A stretch of DNA of 64,000 bases from Gordius sp. MW1 (lineage: Eukaryota; Nematomorpha; Gordioida; Gordea; Gordiidae), in the NCBI GenBank assembly GCA_964036665.1, contig OZ038526.1, positions 26,784,001-26,848,000 of the forward strand. The letters run 5' to 3'. Position numbers and translations under genes: made by a program. Shown here in pieces: positions 26,399 through 39,600 of this stretch (its first letter is position 1; the number at the start of each line of letters is the position of its first letter). The notes beneath the pieces were generated by a model. It had not been told where the DNA came from. It searched no databases and worked only from the letters and a program-made list of their open reading frames with translations.

Positions 26399-28167
26399 AA
26401 AACTTGGGCCTTCGGCCCTCGTGGGAAGGGGGAGAAGGGAAGGGAAGAGGGGAAGGGAAGAGGGGAAGGGAAGGGGGGACGACTCATCTGGACATCGTAT
26501 AAATTTATCATATTTGCTATGCAATTTATGGGCGAGAAAGGTGGGAAGGGGCGAGAATGCCTATAGGGGGGTATTAAATGCCTAATGATTAATTAATTAT
26601 TTATACAAATTTTCCATTATAGGCAAAATGTAATATAGGCAAGGGTTAGATTTAGTGTTTGCATCTAGTTGCGTATTACATTAGTTTTTATGGCCTTTAG
26701 TGATTATGGGTCTAACAAGCATTATATTATGAAACAACACAATGTTAAGAATTTGCAGAATTGGTGGGAGAAATTTTTTGTTGAATTTGAACAATTTTTA
26801 ATTAAAAAAATCAAAAATTTGGCCAATGGTCATTTTTTCTCTATTGGTCAGTACCAACAGATACTCTATAAGTCAATGATGGCCAAAAAAAACGGAAAAA
26901 AAAATTTTGATGCTCACTTTGGCCAATGGTCATTTTTTTCCATTGGTCAGCAGCCAGCACACGGTAAAAGTGGATATAAATTCATAAGAGTAAAAAAAAC
27001 GAAAAAAAATTTTCGAATCACATTTTGGCCTATGGTCATTTTTTTCCATTGGTCAGCAGCCAGGACACGGTAAAAGTGGATATAAATTCATAATAGTCAA
27101 AAAAAAACGAAAAAAAAGTTTTCGAATCACATTTTGGCCAATGTTATTCCATTGGTCAGCAGCCAGCGGACGGCCAAAAAGTCATAATAGCAATGGTAGG
27201 AACATGAACAATCATAATAGTCAAAAAAAACGAAAAAAATAATTTCGATTCACATTTTGGCCAATGGTCATTTTTTTCATCGGTCAGGAGCCAGCGGACG
27301 ACCAAAAAGTCATAATAGCAATGGTAGTAACAGGAACAATCATAATAGTCAAAAAAAAACGAAAAAATAAACTCGAATTCACATTTTGGCCAATGGTCAT
27401 TTTTTTCATTGGTCAGCAGCCAACGGACGGCCAAAAAGTCTTATTATCAATGATAGTAACAAGAACAATCATAAGAGTCAAAAAAAACTCCGGGATTCTA
27501 ACCCAAAAACTAGTTAAATTGCATAGCAATTAAAAGTAAACAACTTTTATTTATGTTTATTATATAACATTGGTCAGCAGCCAGCGGACGGCCAAAAAGT
27601 CATAATAGCAATGGTAGGAACAGGAACAATCATAATAGTAAAAAAAAACGAAAAAAATAATTTCGATTCACATTTTGGCCAATGGTCATTTTTTCCATCG
27701 GTCAGGAGCCAGCGGACGGCTAAAAATTCTTATTATCAATGTTAGTAACAAGAACAATCATAGGAGTCAAAAAAAACTCCGGGATTCTAACTAAAAAACT
27801 AGTTAAATTGCATAGCAATTAAAAGTAAACAACTTTTATTTATGTTTATTATATAACTAGTTAAATTGCATAGCATTAAAAGTAAACAACTTTTATTTAT
27901 GTTTATTATATAATAGATAATTTAACAAATCTTATATATAACACACCGAGGGAGATAGAGATGAGGGGTGGGGCACCTCTTATGCATTAATTTAAAAAAT
28001 AACACAGCGAGGGAGATAGAGATGAGGGGTGGGGCACCTCTTTCTCAGCATTAATTTAAAAAATCGATAACCTAATATACCCAATGCAAATAGATAGGGA
28101 TGGACGGACGGACAGACGGACGGACGGACAACAAAAAACGAGCCCATAAATTGCATAGCAATTAAAA
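26399..28167. repeat. Composite tandem-structured repeat family, copy A
   Basis: It opens with TTGGGCCTTCGGCCCTCGTG followed by a GGGAA/GGGGA purine tract and GACGACTCATCT. It then has about seven diverged 100-130-bp units containing TTGGCCAATGGTCATTTTTT, CATTGGTCAGCAGCCAGCGG and ACGGCCAAAAAGTCATAATA. It ends with GGAC tetranucleotides and ACGAGCCCATAAATTGC-ATAGCAATT. The terminal AATTGC-ATA-GCAATT can form a small hairpin. Copies B (41892-43832), C (60648 onward) and D (62780 to the window end) share these parts. ORFs here are repeat artefacts. The central tandem units and terminal hairpin loosely recall Helitron-like non-autonomous elements, but no diagnostic ends were found. Confidence 0.6.
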
Positions 28168-28423
28168 GGATTTATTTCGCAAAGAAGTATTTTGAATTTC
28201 ATGGCACTACGTTGGCACGATAATCATAACGAGGCTTTTTAATTGTTAAACCTATTACATATTGTAAAATCACACATCTTTAAAATTCTAGGAAAATTTA
28301 GTTCAATGCCCAAAATTATGTAATAAATTTATGGGCGGCCTCGAATGCTCTGATTAAATTTGATGCCGTTTTGGGGCAGAAATTTGTGCTTCCCATTATT
28401 AAGATTGGATGTCGCTTACCGCA

Positions 28424-28470
28424 ATGCCTGTCAGCTCTATTGCCTCAACAAAGAAATCATCAAACTCTGC
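28424..28470 (-). other. Candidate isolated exon
   Basis: A pyrimidine-rich acceptor (TTTTTTTAATCTGCAG) and a donor (GCG|GTAAGC) bracket 47 nt encoding, in phase 1, FDDFFVEAIELTGIA. Neighbouring minus-strand sequence at 28.49-28.62 kb is also briefly open (YRLSDLEKYENLSSFRKSA). No consistent splice phase joins them. No family is recognised. Confidence 0.22.
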
Positions 28471-28899
28471 AGATTAAAAAAATGAATTGTCCTAAATTAT
28501 TGTTAAAAATACGGCCGACTTCCTAAATGAACTCAAATTCTCATATTTTTCCAGGTCAGAGAGGCGATAGACGGTCATCAGCGAAAAAAGTGAACTCAAC
28601 GGCGCTGCCCTGTAGGCAACCATAATTTCATGCCCATACTGCAGTCAGACCTCACATTCATTGTTAATCATCGTTTCAATAAAATTAACTAATTTTTTGA
28701 CTTATTTCAATCAATTAATAAAATTTTAAAACTAGTTCATTTTTATGTCTCCTAGTGTAGATGACACCCCTTTATTTCAGTTAATAGGCATATTTTCCAG
28801 AATTTATTTAATTGCTTAATCATCTAGAATATGTTGAGATGGCGCAAATTTTTTTTATAAGAATTGGCTCGTCCGAACCGTTAGTGATACCTGTCGGGT

Positions 28900-29600
28900 T
28901 AATGTTATTCTCCCCCTCACCCATGCCTTATTTATTCATCAATGTGGTGGTTTAGTGTAGCTAGAAAATAGGACACATGTGGCGGTGCTATTATTATCAG
29001 CGCTAGCCTATAGTAGTTTTATCTAAGAGTTAGGACCATAAGGGAAGGAATCAAAGAATCAGTAAAAAACGAACCTTACACTAGGGTAGTGGTGTTGTTA
29101 ATGTGCTTTGCTACAGCCATAACCTATGGTAGTAGCATACATCTTGCCCGGGGGGGGGCGGCAAATCACCTCCACCCCCCGGTTAAGAAAGAGGGTAAAA
29201 AATAAGGGGGTGGGGCGCAAACCAACGGGACAAAAGATGGGAGGGGGGGGGGGGGGTAAAGTTCTTAATTAATATATTTTTTTTATCACCATTTTGGGAT
29301 TTATATACGAGAAAATATATTGATTAGCTCATATGGATAAATTATTAAAAATCAGTATAATTGATTGGCATTATATGCGAGCTGCCAACTATACTAGTAC
29401 GCTATATTTGAATTTGCTAAAAACCATGTTTAGTTTCAAACAACCCTGCTCGATACCACGGTTTATCGAGCAACTCTGCTAACCGGTTGGATAGTATCTC
29501 ACTCAACCAGCAGCCATGGAACTTTAATCTGCCAGTGCTAGTAACCTGGTTATTAAGCAGCATGTGCTCGTTATGCTGATGGTAATGGTAAAGATATGTG
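28900..29600. other. Interval with G-run low complexity, no gene seen
   Basis: Contains three G-rich runs near 29150-29160, 29174-29183 (C-rich) and 29240-29257, separated by short linkers. The rest is AT-rich. No coding signal, RNA gene or terminal repeats are recognised. Confidence 0.4.
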
Positions 29601-29603
29601 CCT

Positions 29604-30815
29604 TAGAGGTCTGCATGGGCCGGGCCAGCCCCCGACCCGCGGGCTGGGTCTAAAATAGAGGAATAAAAAAAGTGCGGGTCGGGCTTGGGCTTGTAAAAAA
29701 ATTTGAATTTATTTAACTTTATACTCTAATTATTATAGAAACAAAAAATGCACATATTAGCTTAATGATAAAAAATTTATTTTTCCAATCAATAATCTGG
29801 TGGAAATCAAAAATCATTATGTTAAAAAGTTTGCATCATTTTTTTATCTGGCAAAGATTTAATGGAAAAACTTGGAGGCATTTCCATAAAATATATCATG
29901 ATACTAATTAACATGCTTTCACCTTATGAAAAAGCAAGCATCGAGTTAGAAACGGCTAAGACACCAACGCTCTAAAATATTACCCTATTATACATCAACA
30001 GCCCAAATTTGTTTCCATCTCCTACGTGTAATGATGATCCTGTTGACTTAAAGATCTACAAATTGAAGTCAAGAGCTCAAACTATGCTAATTGTAAAGTT
30101 CATAATTGATATTTTTCATAAAATATCAAACTTTAATGTTTCTTAGTTTTGCACGTTAAAAATGCTACCCGAATATGAAAGAAGCTTCTTAAAAACTACA
30201 ATAACATAATTTTGAAAGAAATTTATCGAAGAAGAATATAATTATGTAATACCAATCCTTTGAATTTTAAAGAATTTATTTCCAATAATGTTCTTTCATA
30301 TATCCTCTTGCATAAGTCGTCCAGCTATGAGTAATCCAGCTCAGGTGTGCAATACTAAGCAATTATCTATTTTCTATTTGGGACGATGATGAAACGGATA
30401 AGATTGATATATCTTAAATTAAATCTAAACCTGAAGATGCTCAGTCAGATGTTATTTTATGATAGAAAGAACAAAATTAGCTAGTCAGTTTTTGTCAATT
30501 CCAGCCAACAATGCTACGAGTGAAAACACATTCAGTAAGGCAAGTCGCCATATAGAACAGATTGCCCGATAGAATAGATAGTCTTTTAGTTTTAAGTAAA
30601 ATCGATTTTATATGCTATAGCAAAATATATCATGAACACTACAAAATAGTTTATGTACAAATAAATAATTTTGAAACAACTTTAGACTTGTTTTTACTCG
30701 TGCAGGCCTGATGCGGCGCAATTTTTGGGATTTTTTTGCGGGCCGGGTGCGGGCCAAAAAATAATATTTGTGCGGGTATGGGCCGGGCCTGAATTTCGGC
30801 CCATGCAGACATCTA
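29604..30815. mobile_element. Degraded hAT transposon with 8-bp target duplication
   Basis: The ends are TAGAGGTCTGCATGGGCCGG at the left and, reverse-complemented, TAGATGTCTGCATGGGCCGA at the right. Both are flanked by the identical 8-bp direct repeat ATGTGCCT (29596-29603 and 30816-30823), which is diagnostic of hAT insertion. At about 30485-30560 the plus strand reads SQFLSIPANNATSENTFSKA, a degraded version of the conserved C-terminal hAT dimerisation motif. Stops and the 1.2-kb length show it is a decayed or internally deleted copy. GGGCC-rich subterminal sequence occurs at both ends. Confidence 0.82.
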
Positions 30816-31617
30816 ATGTGCCTATTACCAGGTTTAGCACAATACAAGCACAACCATCTCGAGCGTTTTAACATCACTACATTAGGGAAGCGCATCTCAC
30901 GCTAAATTCTTATAACGATGATGTTACTAATTCTGTTTACCCCGTTTAACGGCGCAGGTCTTAAATGACGCGCTTTACAACCCTAGTTCAGGCAAAAAAT
31001 GTAAACAAATCTGACCTCGGATCTAAAAACTAAAACTCATGCCCTTGAAACATTAAAACTCTTCAGCCCACAAGACTTTGGACCAATTTCACAACGACCA
31101 AGCATTGAAAATAAAATAAAATGACTAAATTTTTAGGGAACCTAAAAAAGAGAATAATTTTCCCCCACAGATATAGTCATTATAAAGCGCTACTGATATT
31201 TTGATGTTCATTTAGGAATTTAGTTTTGAACTGGAAGAATTTAATTTCGAGCAACTACCCGTGGGGCCATATACATAGAATGTCGTCAGCGCACGTTACA
31301 CAAAATTACGTGTTGCATGCTTCAAACGGGATGGTTATATAAAAACTCATTGATGATAATACACGAAAATTGTCGATAAATGAATGCCCTTTTAATAAAC
31401 TATTTGTCTTTTCCGCTTTCTTGTTGTTTGGCATCCCCATAATAGTTTTTATATATGTTCTTGTAAAATCAAATGAGAATTAAAATAAAAACTGTTTTGA
31501 GGCAAGGTTTCATATATTATATCACACATCGAGAATGTTTATAAATGATAATCATTTCATGCTAATAGGTAATAAATAACGATAAAAGCAACGTAGTTTA
31601 AGTCCACTGTCGTCGCA

Positions 31618-34600
31618 TCAATCTTTGCAAAATTGGGTAAAGTTGATCTTTAATTTGATCGAAGTATTATTGTAGGCATTGTTTTTTAAATATTCACCTT
31701 TTTCTGAAATATTAAAGGTATTCGCATTGACAGTATTTTGAAAATCTTCATCTTCAAAATTTTTTCCCTGGGCATGTGGCAAAGTTCCAGGAGCGGATAT
31801 GCTTAATCCTTCAAGGGTTTCCAATAATTTTGTGTTAGATGCCATTATGCCACGCACTTTTTCGGGATAACATAAGGCTAGAGCATTCAAATGGGTAAGC
31901 AAAATATTTTCGAAACCTTTCAACCTTTTGCTCACGTATATTCGACTGATCGTTACCAGAAGTAAGTTTATGTAGCCGTCGTCTAATGTGGAAATATCAG
32001 TAAATTATTACAAAATTGGGGTTAATTTTGAACACCAAATCCAAAAGTGGCAAATCTTAGCTCATAAATAATCAAAAAACATCTGGACAAATCACTGGAC
32101 TAAAATGGTAAAGCAATAAAATCGCTTTATTCGGTTCAATGATGCAACTTATTTTAAAAATCATCCTTAATAAGCCCGTCCTAAAAAATAAGCTTTTTAG
32201 CCATTTAACCAAGAAAATTTTAAAAACTATCCGAATCACGCGAAAGCCGTTGGTGAAAATTTATATGCAAGTTTATATCTGTCTAAAAAGTTTGATATTT
32301 TATCGTTTTTAAAGTAGCCTTAAGTTAGGGCAAAGATTTTATTAAAAAACGTATTATCAACTAACTTTGCTCGGGATCGCTATAACCCATCGGTGAGAAA
32401 ATTACGGATAAAATTAATTCCAAAATTTGGCAATCCGCAACCTTTTGCTCTCTGTTCAAAATATCTTCCAAATTATTAAATATCATAGGGAGAAACTCTC
32501 GCATAAAAACTAGGGATAGGCTCCCGCCCTCGGCAAACACATTTTTCAGGGTGCTGTAAAACAACTTTCCTGCCTTTAAATTAAATATTTACATCTAAAT
32601 TATCCTTTTTAAAATAAGTACCTCTTCCTTATCATTGTGGGACATAATTTCCTTCGAGATATCTGCTACCTCCTTCAAAAATGGAATTGGTAAGGGGCTA
32701 TCACACTTTGAAATGGCAACCAGGGTGATACATAAAACTGAGGCCCAATCCAGCAAGGACAGAGCTATAATTTCATTTTGTCCATCTTCTAAGTCAAAAA
32801 TATTGTTAAATAGCAATTTATATAAAAAACCTGTTATGGATGACTTGAAGCCATTCCTTGAGGATGCAATAGTTTTTATCAGGGAACATAGGACATATTC
32901 AAAGCTATTCGCGTCATTTAGATCAAAATCCTGGACAGATCCCGTTTTTATGGTTGAATTTTGTTCTGCAAACTTATTTGATGATTTAGCCGTTGCGTCA
33001 AAATCCAATTTTTTCAAAGCTATTAATTTCGTTGAATGGGCGATGAGGGCTGATAAGCTTTCTAAACTCCGTCTCTTTAGTATGGAATTCGGTGATTTCA
33101 AAGGTGGTGACAAATTATTATGGGTGCAGGCGATGGTATAAATGTTAAATATTAGCCAAAAGCATATGGGGGTATTTCGAGCGATGAACAGACCTGGCAA
33201 TTAATCAATTTAAATTCTCGGTAACATGGTAAAATAAAGTTTTAGATCGCAAAGCGAAAAATTATTTAAAATTTATATAATACAATACAAATAGAGTTAA
33301 GCTTTTTTACTAAAATTATCCCGTTCCATAAAGTTTTTGGCGATAAAAGGCAAATTGGATAATATGTTGAGAGCAATGAGAAATAGCTCTAAAGCCCGTT
33401 CGGTTGTTATGTGGGATGTTTCCCTCTGGTTTTGAGAAACAGTTCTATTACCAAACACGTAAACATTTCTACTTAGTATTAAGGTCATAAATCGCAGAAT
33501 GGATTTGACAAAGATATTTATTCCACCAATTGACATCTTAAAGTTGCGCGTTGGTAAATCGACATTTCCAATGTTATCTATGACAAATAATGAAATTAAA
33601 AATTATAAAATGCAAAAGGCTCCTAACCAAATTTATCGTCGAGTTCCTCCGTAAGATTTCCTATAATAGTGTTTACAATGCGTAATGACAGATTTTCAAT
33701 AGGTTCACGCGTTCTGGCAAGATTCAATCTAAAAAAAGGTTACGATCAGGGTAGCATAATTAAAAAATGAAAGTAAAATATGAAATAATTCCAAAATACA
33801 AAATAAAACTCGAGACAAATTCACAAATATCCACTTTTATTAACTAAAATGGCTCTTTGCTCAATTGTTTCATAATGCGAGAATCTAGGGAGTTGATGGA
33901 TTTATTTGACTTGGTAATAGACTTATTCTTTGGGTACTTTATAATAATATATCCTATGTGATGTGGATAATGATTTCAATTGCCATTTAATCTTATATTT
34001 AACCAAAATCATGGTAGGCTAAAGGCTAAGTAGAGCTCTGCACAGGGTTAGGGCCAAAAAATAAAATTAAATCGGGCCTTGGGCTCGAGTCGGGCTTGAT
34101 GGATCAACCCAACCTGAGGCCCGAGGCAAAATTTAGCTAAAGTAGTTTTTAAATTTTTTACTAATTTATTTTATTGAGTAGGCTATTCAAAGGAGACAAA
34201 ATAAATTTACAATTAGAAGGTGCAAGTGGGTATTCTGAATAAATTTTTTTTATAAATTTACATTTCAAAAAAGTCGGACCAGCGGGCCGGGCCTGAGTAA
34301 AAAAAAATTCGGGCTCGGTCAAAATTGAATAGAAAGTGTCGGGCTCGGGCCGAAATTCCATTTTGCAGGGAAGGCTAAGCCATTTTTGCCACATGTTACA
34401 AATACATGTTAAACTTATTGACATCAGCATAAAAGCTTTATAAATAGAACTAATGCAAATTTTCGTAATGCAAAGAGGTGCACTTGTTTAAGATCTGGAC
34501 AATTTCGATCGCCAATTGTATGTTATGCATAAAGATGTAATTGATGATCAATTTCGAAGAAGTCAATATAGAAACGATGGAGAGGCAGGTCTTTAGCTGT

Positions 34601-36654
34601 GCCAAAGGCAGGTCACAGCAAGAAACGCACAGAGCTTCTAAGGTAACCCCTGTTATAAAATTAAACACACCGTAGAGTAAAATACTATTTATACAAACCA
34701 TAACATTTAGCATGCAGTTTACATAATAAATATCAAATGTTTTATAAAACTAAAAAAGGCAATTACCTAATATTAAATAGATGGTATCAATTGAAAATTC
34801 TTTGGAGTGAGGAATTTCGGAAAGTCCCTCTAACTCTTCGACTAAATAATAAGCTAAAGCTTGTGCATACGAAGGCCAAGCCTCTTTGTACAAAGGCAAG
34901 ATGGAATCGAAATTTTTATGAGTATAAAAATTTCCGACGTGAGTCGATCCCATATTTTGGAAATCTGAATTAAATTTAATATTAAAATTTACAACTAAAA
35001 GTAAATATATTAAATCAAGATATGAGTTAAAAATCAATATAGCTTTTGCAATACGAACAAGTGTGCTTTTTGATATAAATTTAAAATCAAAATGGCTTTT
35101 GCAATATGAACACATTTGTTTTTTTGTGAGGGGACTTTACCTTTAGAGATTGTTCAAAATAACATAATCAATCCAAGCCCCAAGCAATTTTTACATCCTA
35201 TAAATAGAAAAAGTGCGATTTCTATGGAATAGCACATGAATTTTCAAACTTTACTAAATTTAAAAGTAAGTACAGGTTTATAGGATGTTAATAAAATACC
35301 ATAAAAACGTTATTATATTCCCAGGAAAAAACGTTATTTACTATAAAAATCGTATTATGCAAATCTTAACCCCTAATGTTTAGAAATAAATAGTTTACCA
35401 TTGGGTAATGATAGAGTGGCATAGTCCTTTAAAGCCATAGTCCAGTAAAGACCGAGTAATTTTTGATCGTATTCTATGACTGGATCATAAGGTTTGCCCT
35501 GATTTTTACTGTCTTTTTTACGTTCCACGGAGTAAATCTAAAAATAATCAATGCAGTAAAATGTAAATTTTAAAACAAACCTCGGCCCATGCCTGTAACA
35601 CAGCTAATTTTTCGACCAGAGAAAAGGAGCCCAAAACATCGTGAGGCGATTGATTTTGTGATGGATTTAATTTGGAGAGAGATGACAAAAGGAGTTGTTG
35701 GATTTTTTTGATATCGCTGGTATCACATTCGATCCCGCAAGATACCCAATAACTGCAAACCTAGAATGCAAACATTGTATTAATAAAAATTTTGAGTGGT
35801 GCTTTAAGGTTAATATCAAAGCAGGCGTCCAAAAAAAAGGTAAATAACTATATGTCCTAAAACTCCGTTGTAAATTTCAGGAGTCCATTCTCTCATTTTT
35901 TAATTTTCTATAACCATAAGTTAAACTCGCTAAAAACAATTTGCTGTGATTAAATCTACAAATTTTTAATCACTATTTTTCATACATATAACTTAAAACA
36001 ACTATTGCATCCTCACGATTAAATTACTAACTTAAAGCGACCCAATATTCTAATAAATGATAGAGTTTGAATATTTGTAGCTTTAAATTAAAAATTATAT
36101 TTCATTAAAAGTATAAATAAACCTGACAGGCTTTTGCTAAAGTGCGAGAATCTCGTCCCGAGACTGTTGAATCTTCAGGGGAAAAGACGGGCCTTAAACA
36201 AGCCCCAACCTGAGCTTGATACTGTTCCAGTAGGTAGTGGCCTAGGTAATCCGGGTCTGGGGAATCTTTAAAAGCCAATATGATGTCGAACAAAATTTGC
36301 AGACCAGCAGTTTTCAAGGGATCATATTCCGAGGTTATACAGATGAAAGACAATCTGACGAGCTCCGCCAAATGCAGGACCAAAACGTTATCTAATCATC
36401 ATCAATAAAATTAAATTGATATAAGTGGCGCGGATAAAAAAAGGTGAAATTTTTTAAATTAGCCTCGTATTTTCAAACTTATGATCACATTTTGAAATTA
36501 TTTTAAAGTTATGGCACATTTAAAACTTGAAAAGGCCTTAGTAGTAGTGTTGTAAAAACGGCTGGGTTTCGTTTGGTCGTCCTTTGGTTCATTTTGCCTT
36601 TTATATTTCATGTTTTTATATTATATTACTGTCAGCGGAATTTTAACAAATAAA

Positions 36655-36696
<42 letters not shown>

Positions 36697-39600
36697 TTAA
36701 TTCATAGGTCTCGAGGTAATTAACTTTGATAACTATAACTCTTGAAATTACCTCGACCCTCAATCATTAAATAATGATAAAATTTAATATTTAGTGTAAA
36801 GAAAATTCGAGAAACTCTGGGCTTTCTTACAAACCTATGTATTACCATTTCCCGTGGTCTTAAGCAAGTCTCTTGCAGCTTTTAGGTTAAAGTGACATTG
36901 GTTTGGAGCGTTTTTTTGGGCCGTTAATTGTTGAATCAGAGTACTCACGCATTCTGCCACGAAAACCTTGACAGACCAGTCAAAACTTTCCTTCAACCCG
37001 AAAGAGCCATCAATTTGACAAAGAGTAGTGTTGAAAAAATTTGAAGATTTAGAAGGATTTGAATCTAATTTTTCGGACCGAGACGTATTATCTTCCATGT
37101 CTTCGCTGTAGCTCGCCAGCCCAGCCTCAGGAACGATTTGGGTAGACTCGGAATCCCCTAAAAGTCAAATATATTATTGCCCCAAAAAATTATGACATAT
37201 ATGTAAAATTTAACATTGGGAGGAAAAATAGACTCATTCAAAACCATCTCCAATATATTTATGAATTTTTTTAAAATATTTAGCATGTACGTAAAAATTG
37301 TTTACCCATCATTTTTACGGTAATAGGTTCAAAAACAAATGTAATCACTAACAACATATCATTTAACGTATAATAAGGGTTGTTATCCTAGCAATATTTC
37401 AACATTGCTCGGTACAGTTATCAGCAAAAAAGTGTGATAAAAACTATCTTAAATAGTGGCAATATTAATGTGAAAGGCATTAAAAAATTAAACGTACGCG
37501 AAATTTTGTGGGCTAATATTTTAGCGAAGAGTTTGAGATAGATGGCTAAACACGAGGCACCCGTCGAACTTAGCAAATTGAGAATGGTATATTTAATTAG
37601 CTTATTCGTTTCCCGGTCTCCGTCTTGATTCAGAGTGTAAAACAAAAGGTAACCTGTGCGAATAATAATATAAAATGTGCGTCGCTTAAATCAATAGTAC
37701 TCAAAGGGTAGACAGAGGGTTGTTTAGCATCACTATTTAGATTTAAAAAAGCCAGCGTTGAAACTTTGCTCATAGAATCCTTTACTATGTGAGCGATGGT
37801 TTGAGGATCTTTTTGAATCAATTGTTTCATGAAAGATATCGAACAACGGCGCAAGGGATAATAAGTACTAAACAAGCAACCCAGATTCTGCAAAATTTTA
37901 AAATTAATTTTACATTATAATTTACCAAAAATGACGATTAAACCCTCCCTATGTGTTTAGTTAAAACTGCTAATGTCTTTAGAAGTTGATATAATATAGA
38001 TTATTTGAAAACGCTTTCAAACAAAGTTATGTAAAAGTTATAATATTTAAAAACTACCAAGACAAGCGTTATAAATAGCAACTTTTAAACGTCTCATCAG
38101 AATAAACAATGGCAAAAATTGTCAATTTTTAATGATCTTTGACTAACGATTAAAAATTGAATGGTTTCTGGTAAATTTATATGTTGTGGTATGAAGAGGT
38201 GCAGTTGTTGAAGACAAGAGACCGCCTCAGTTTGAATGTGTGGCAAGTGATTCAATTGTAAAATGGATATGGCGGTGAAAAGTAGCGATCTTATGGTTGA
38301 CATTTGCTGAGAATTTTCTTAAACATACAAAAAAATTATATCTTATGATCCATAGTTATTTTTGATGAAATTATCATAGTTATTTTTAGCAGTAAAACTG
38401 TCTTTTCGGACGATGTTAGATTTAAACTAATCTAAAAGTGAGGCAATAAAAGAAACTCCTTTGCAGATTCAACAATATAGTGTAGAAAAAAAGGCACTAA
38501 GATGTTTTAAAGGCCACAATCATTCAATCCCAGCGTGGGTTGGGTTGAATAAAAGCGACTTTTCTTAGGCCAGTGCTAAGTCCTACCAAATCGGGATTCT
38601 GTAATTAAAACTTGTTGCGATAAATAATACAATTCCATTAAAATTTGAGCCAGGAAATATTCCTAGCATCGCATTCAATAGACTCTGTAAGTAATAGTTT
38701 TGCAAAACTTATAAACCCACTATATATAATTTTTTGCAATAAATAGGGAAATAATTCTTCTTACCTTGTGTTTCAAGACCGAGTGAGGTGATGAGGGCAA
38801 ATATGCATTTGGCGATAGTTAATTTTACGTCAAACTGAACTTGAGGCAATTGAAGCAAACGGTTTACGAAATTGCTCATGAGCGACTCCGCAAATTCCTT
38901 AACATGCCTAGGGGAGTTCTCCACAACTAAATGCAAACCCGCGGTGCTCCACTCCTTTAATAACAATTATTTTAGAGTAAAGTGGAGAAAATGAGAAAAC
39001 TTTAAATTATCAGAAGAAAATATAAATTATCAATAAATGAATTTATAATTTTGAAGTTTTTAAATAGAATTACTTGAATATCGACAGATACTTTATCTTG
39101 TGATAGTGTAACCAGTATGTTGATGGCATTTTTAAAGTTGGTTACCCCGTCAAAAGCATTCCCATCGTATTTGTAAAGCAACCCTAGGGCTAAGGAATAA
39201 CTGGCCCGCGTGTTAACGTCCGTAATTGTTTTAAGTCTAACATCCATTAAATAACAAAGTTTCTTAGGCGAGCCAATTGAATTTTCACACTTACAATACA
39301 AATAAATGTAAGAAAAGTGCTGATAAAACAATTTATACGAGCAGTATATATTTCAATAAATACATATTTATTTAAAAAGTTATTTTAAAAAAATAGATTC
39401 TATACTATATTTAATTGTATGATGAAATAAAGGCTATTTAAACAAAATGTTATAGAAGATAACATGGGCGTAGCCAGCATTGAAGTTATAGAGGGGCAAA
39501 ATAAAAATTTTTGAAATTTTGGCAATATTTTGATAAATTTAAAAAAAAATTGTATTTAGAGGGGGGCAGCCGTCCCTCTCTGCCCCCCCCCCGCCCCTTG

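Noticed and set aside
26669..27533. ORFs in the composite repeat (for example NGHFFSIGQ..., FWPMVIFFIGQ...)
   Set aside because: They repeat with the tandem units in several frames and lack any protein family features.
32635..33141. 168-residue plus-strand ORF
   Set aside because: It is an antisense shadow of HEATR5 exon 30.
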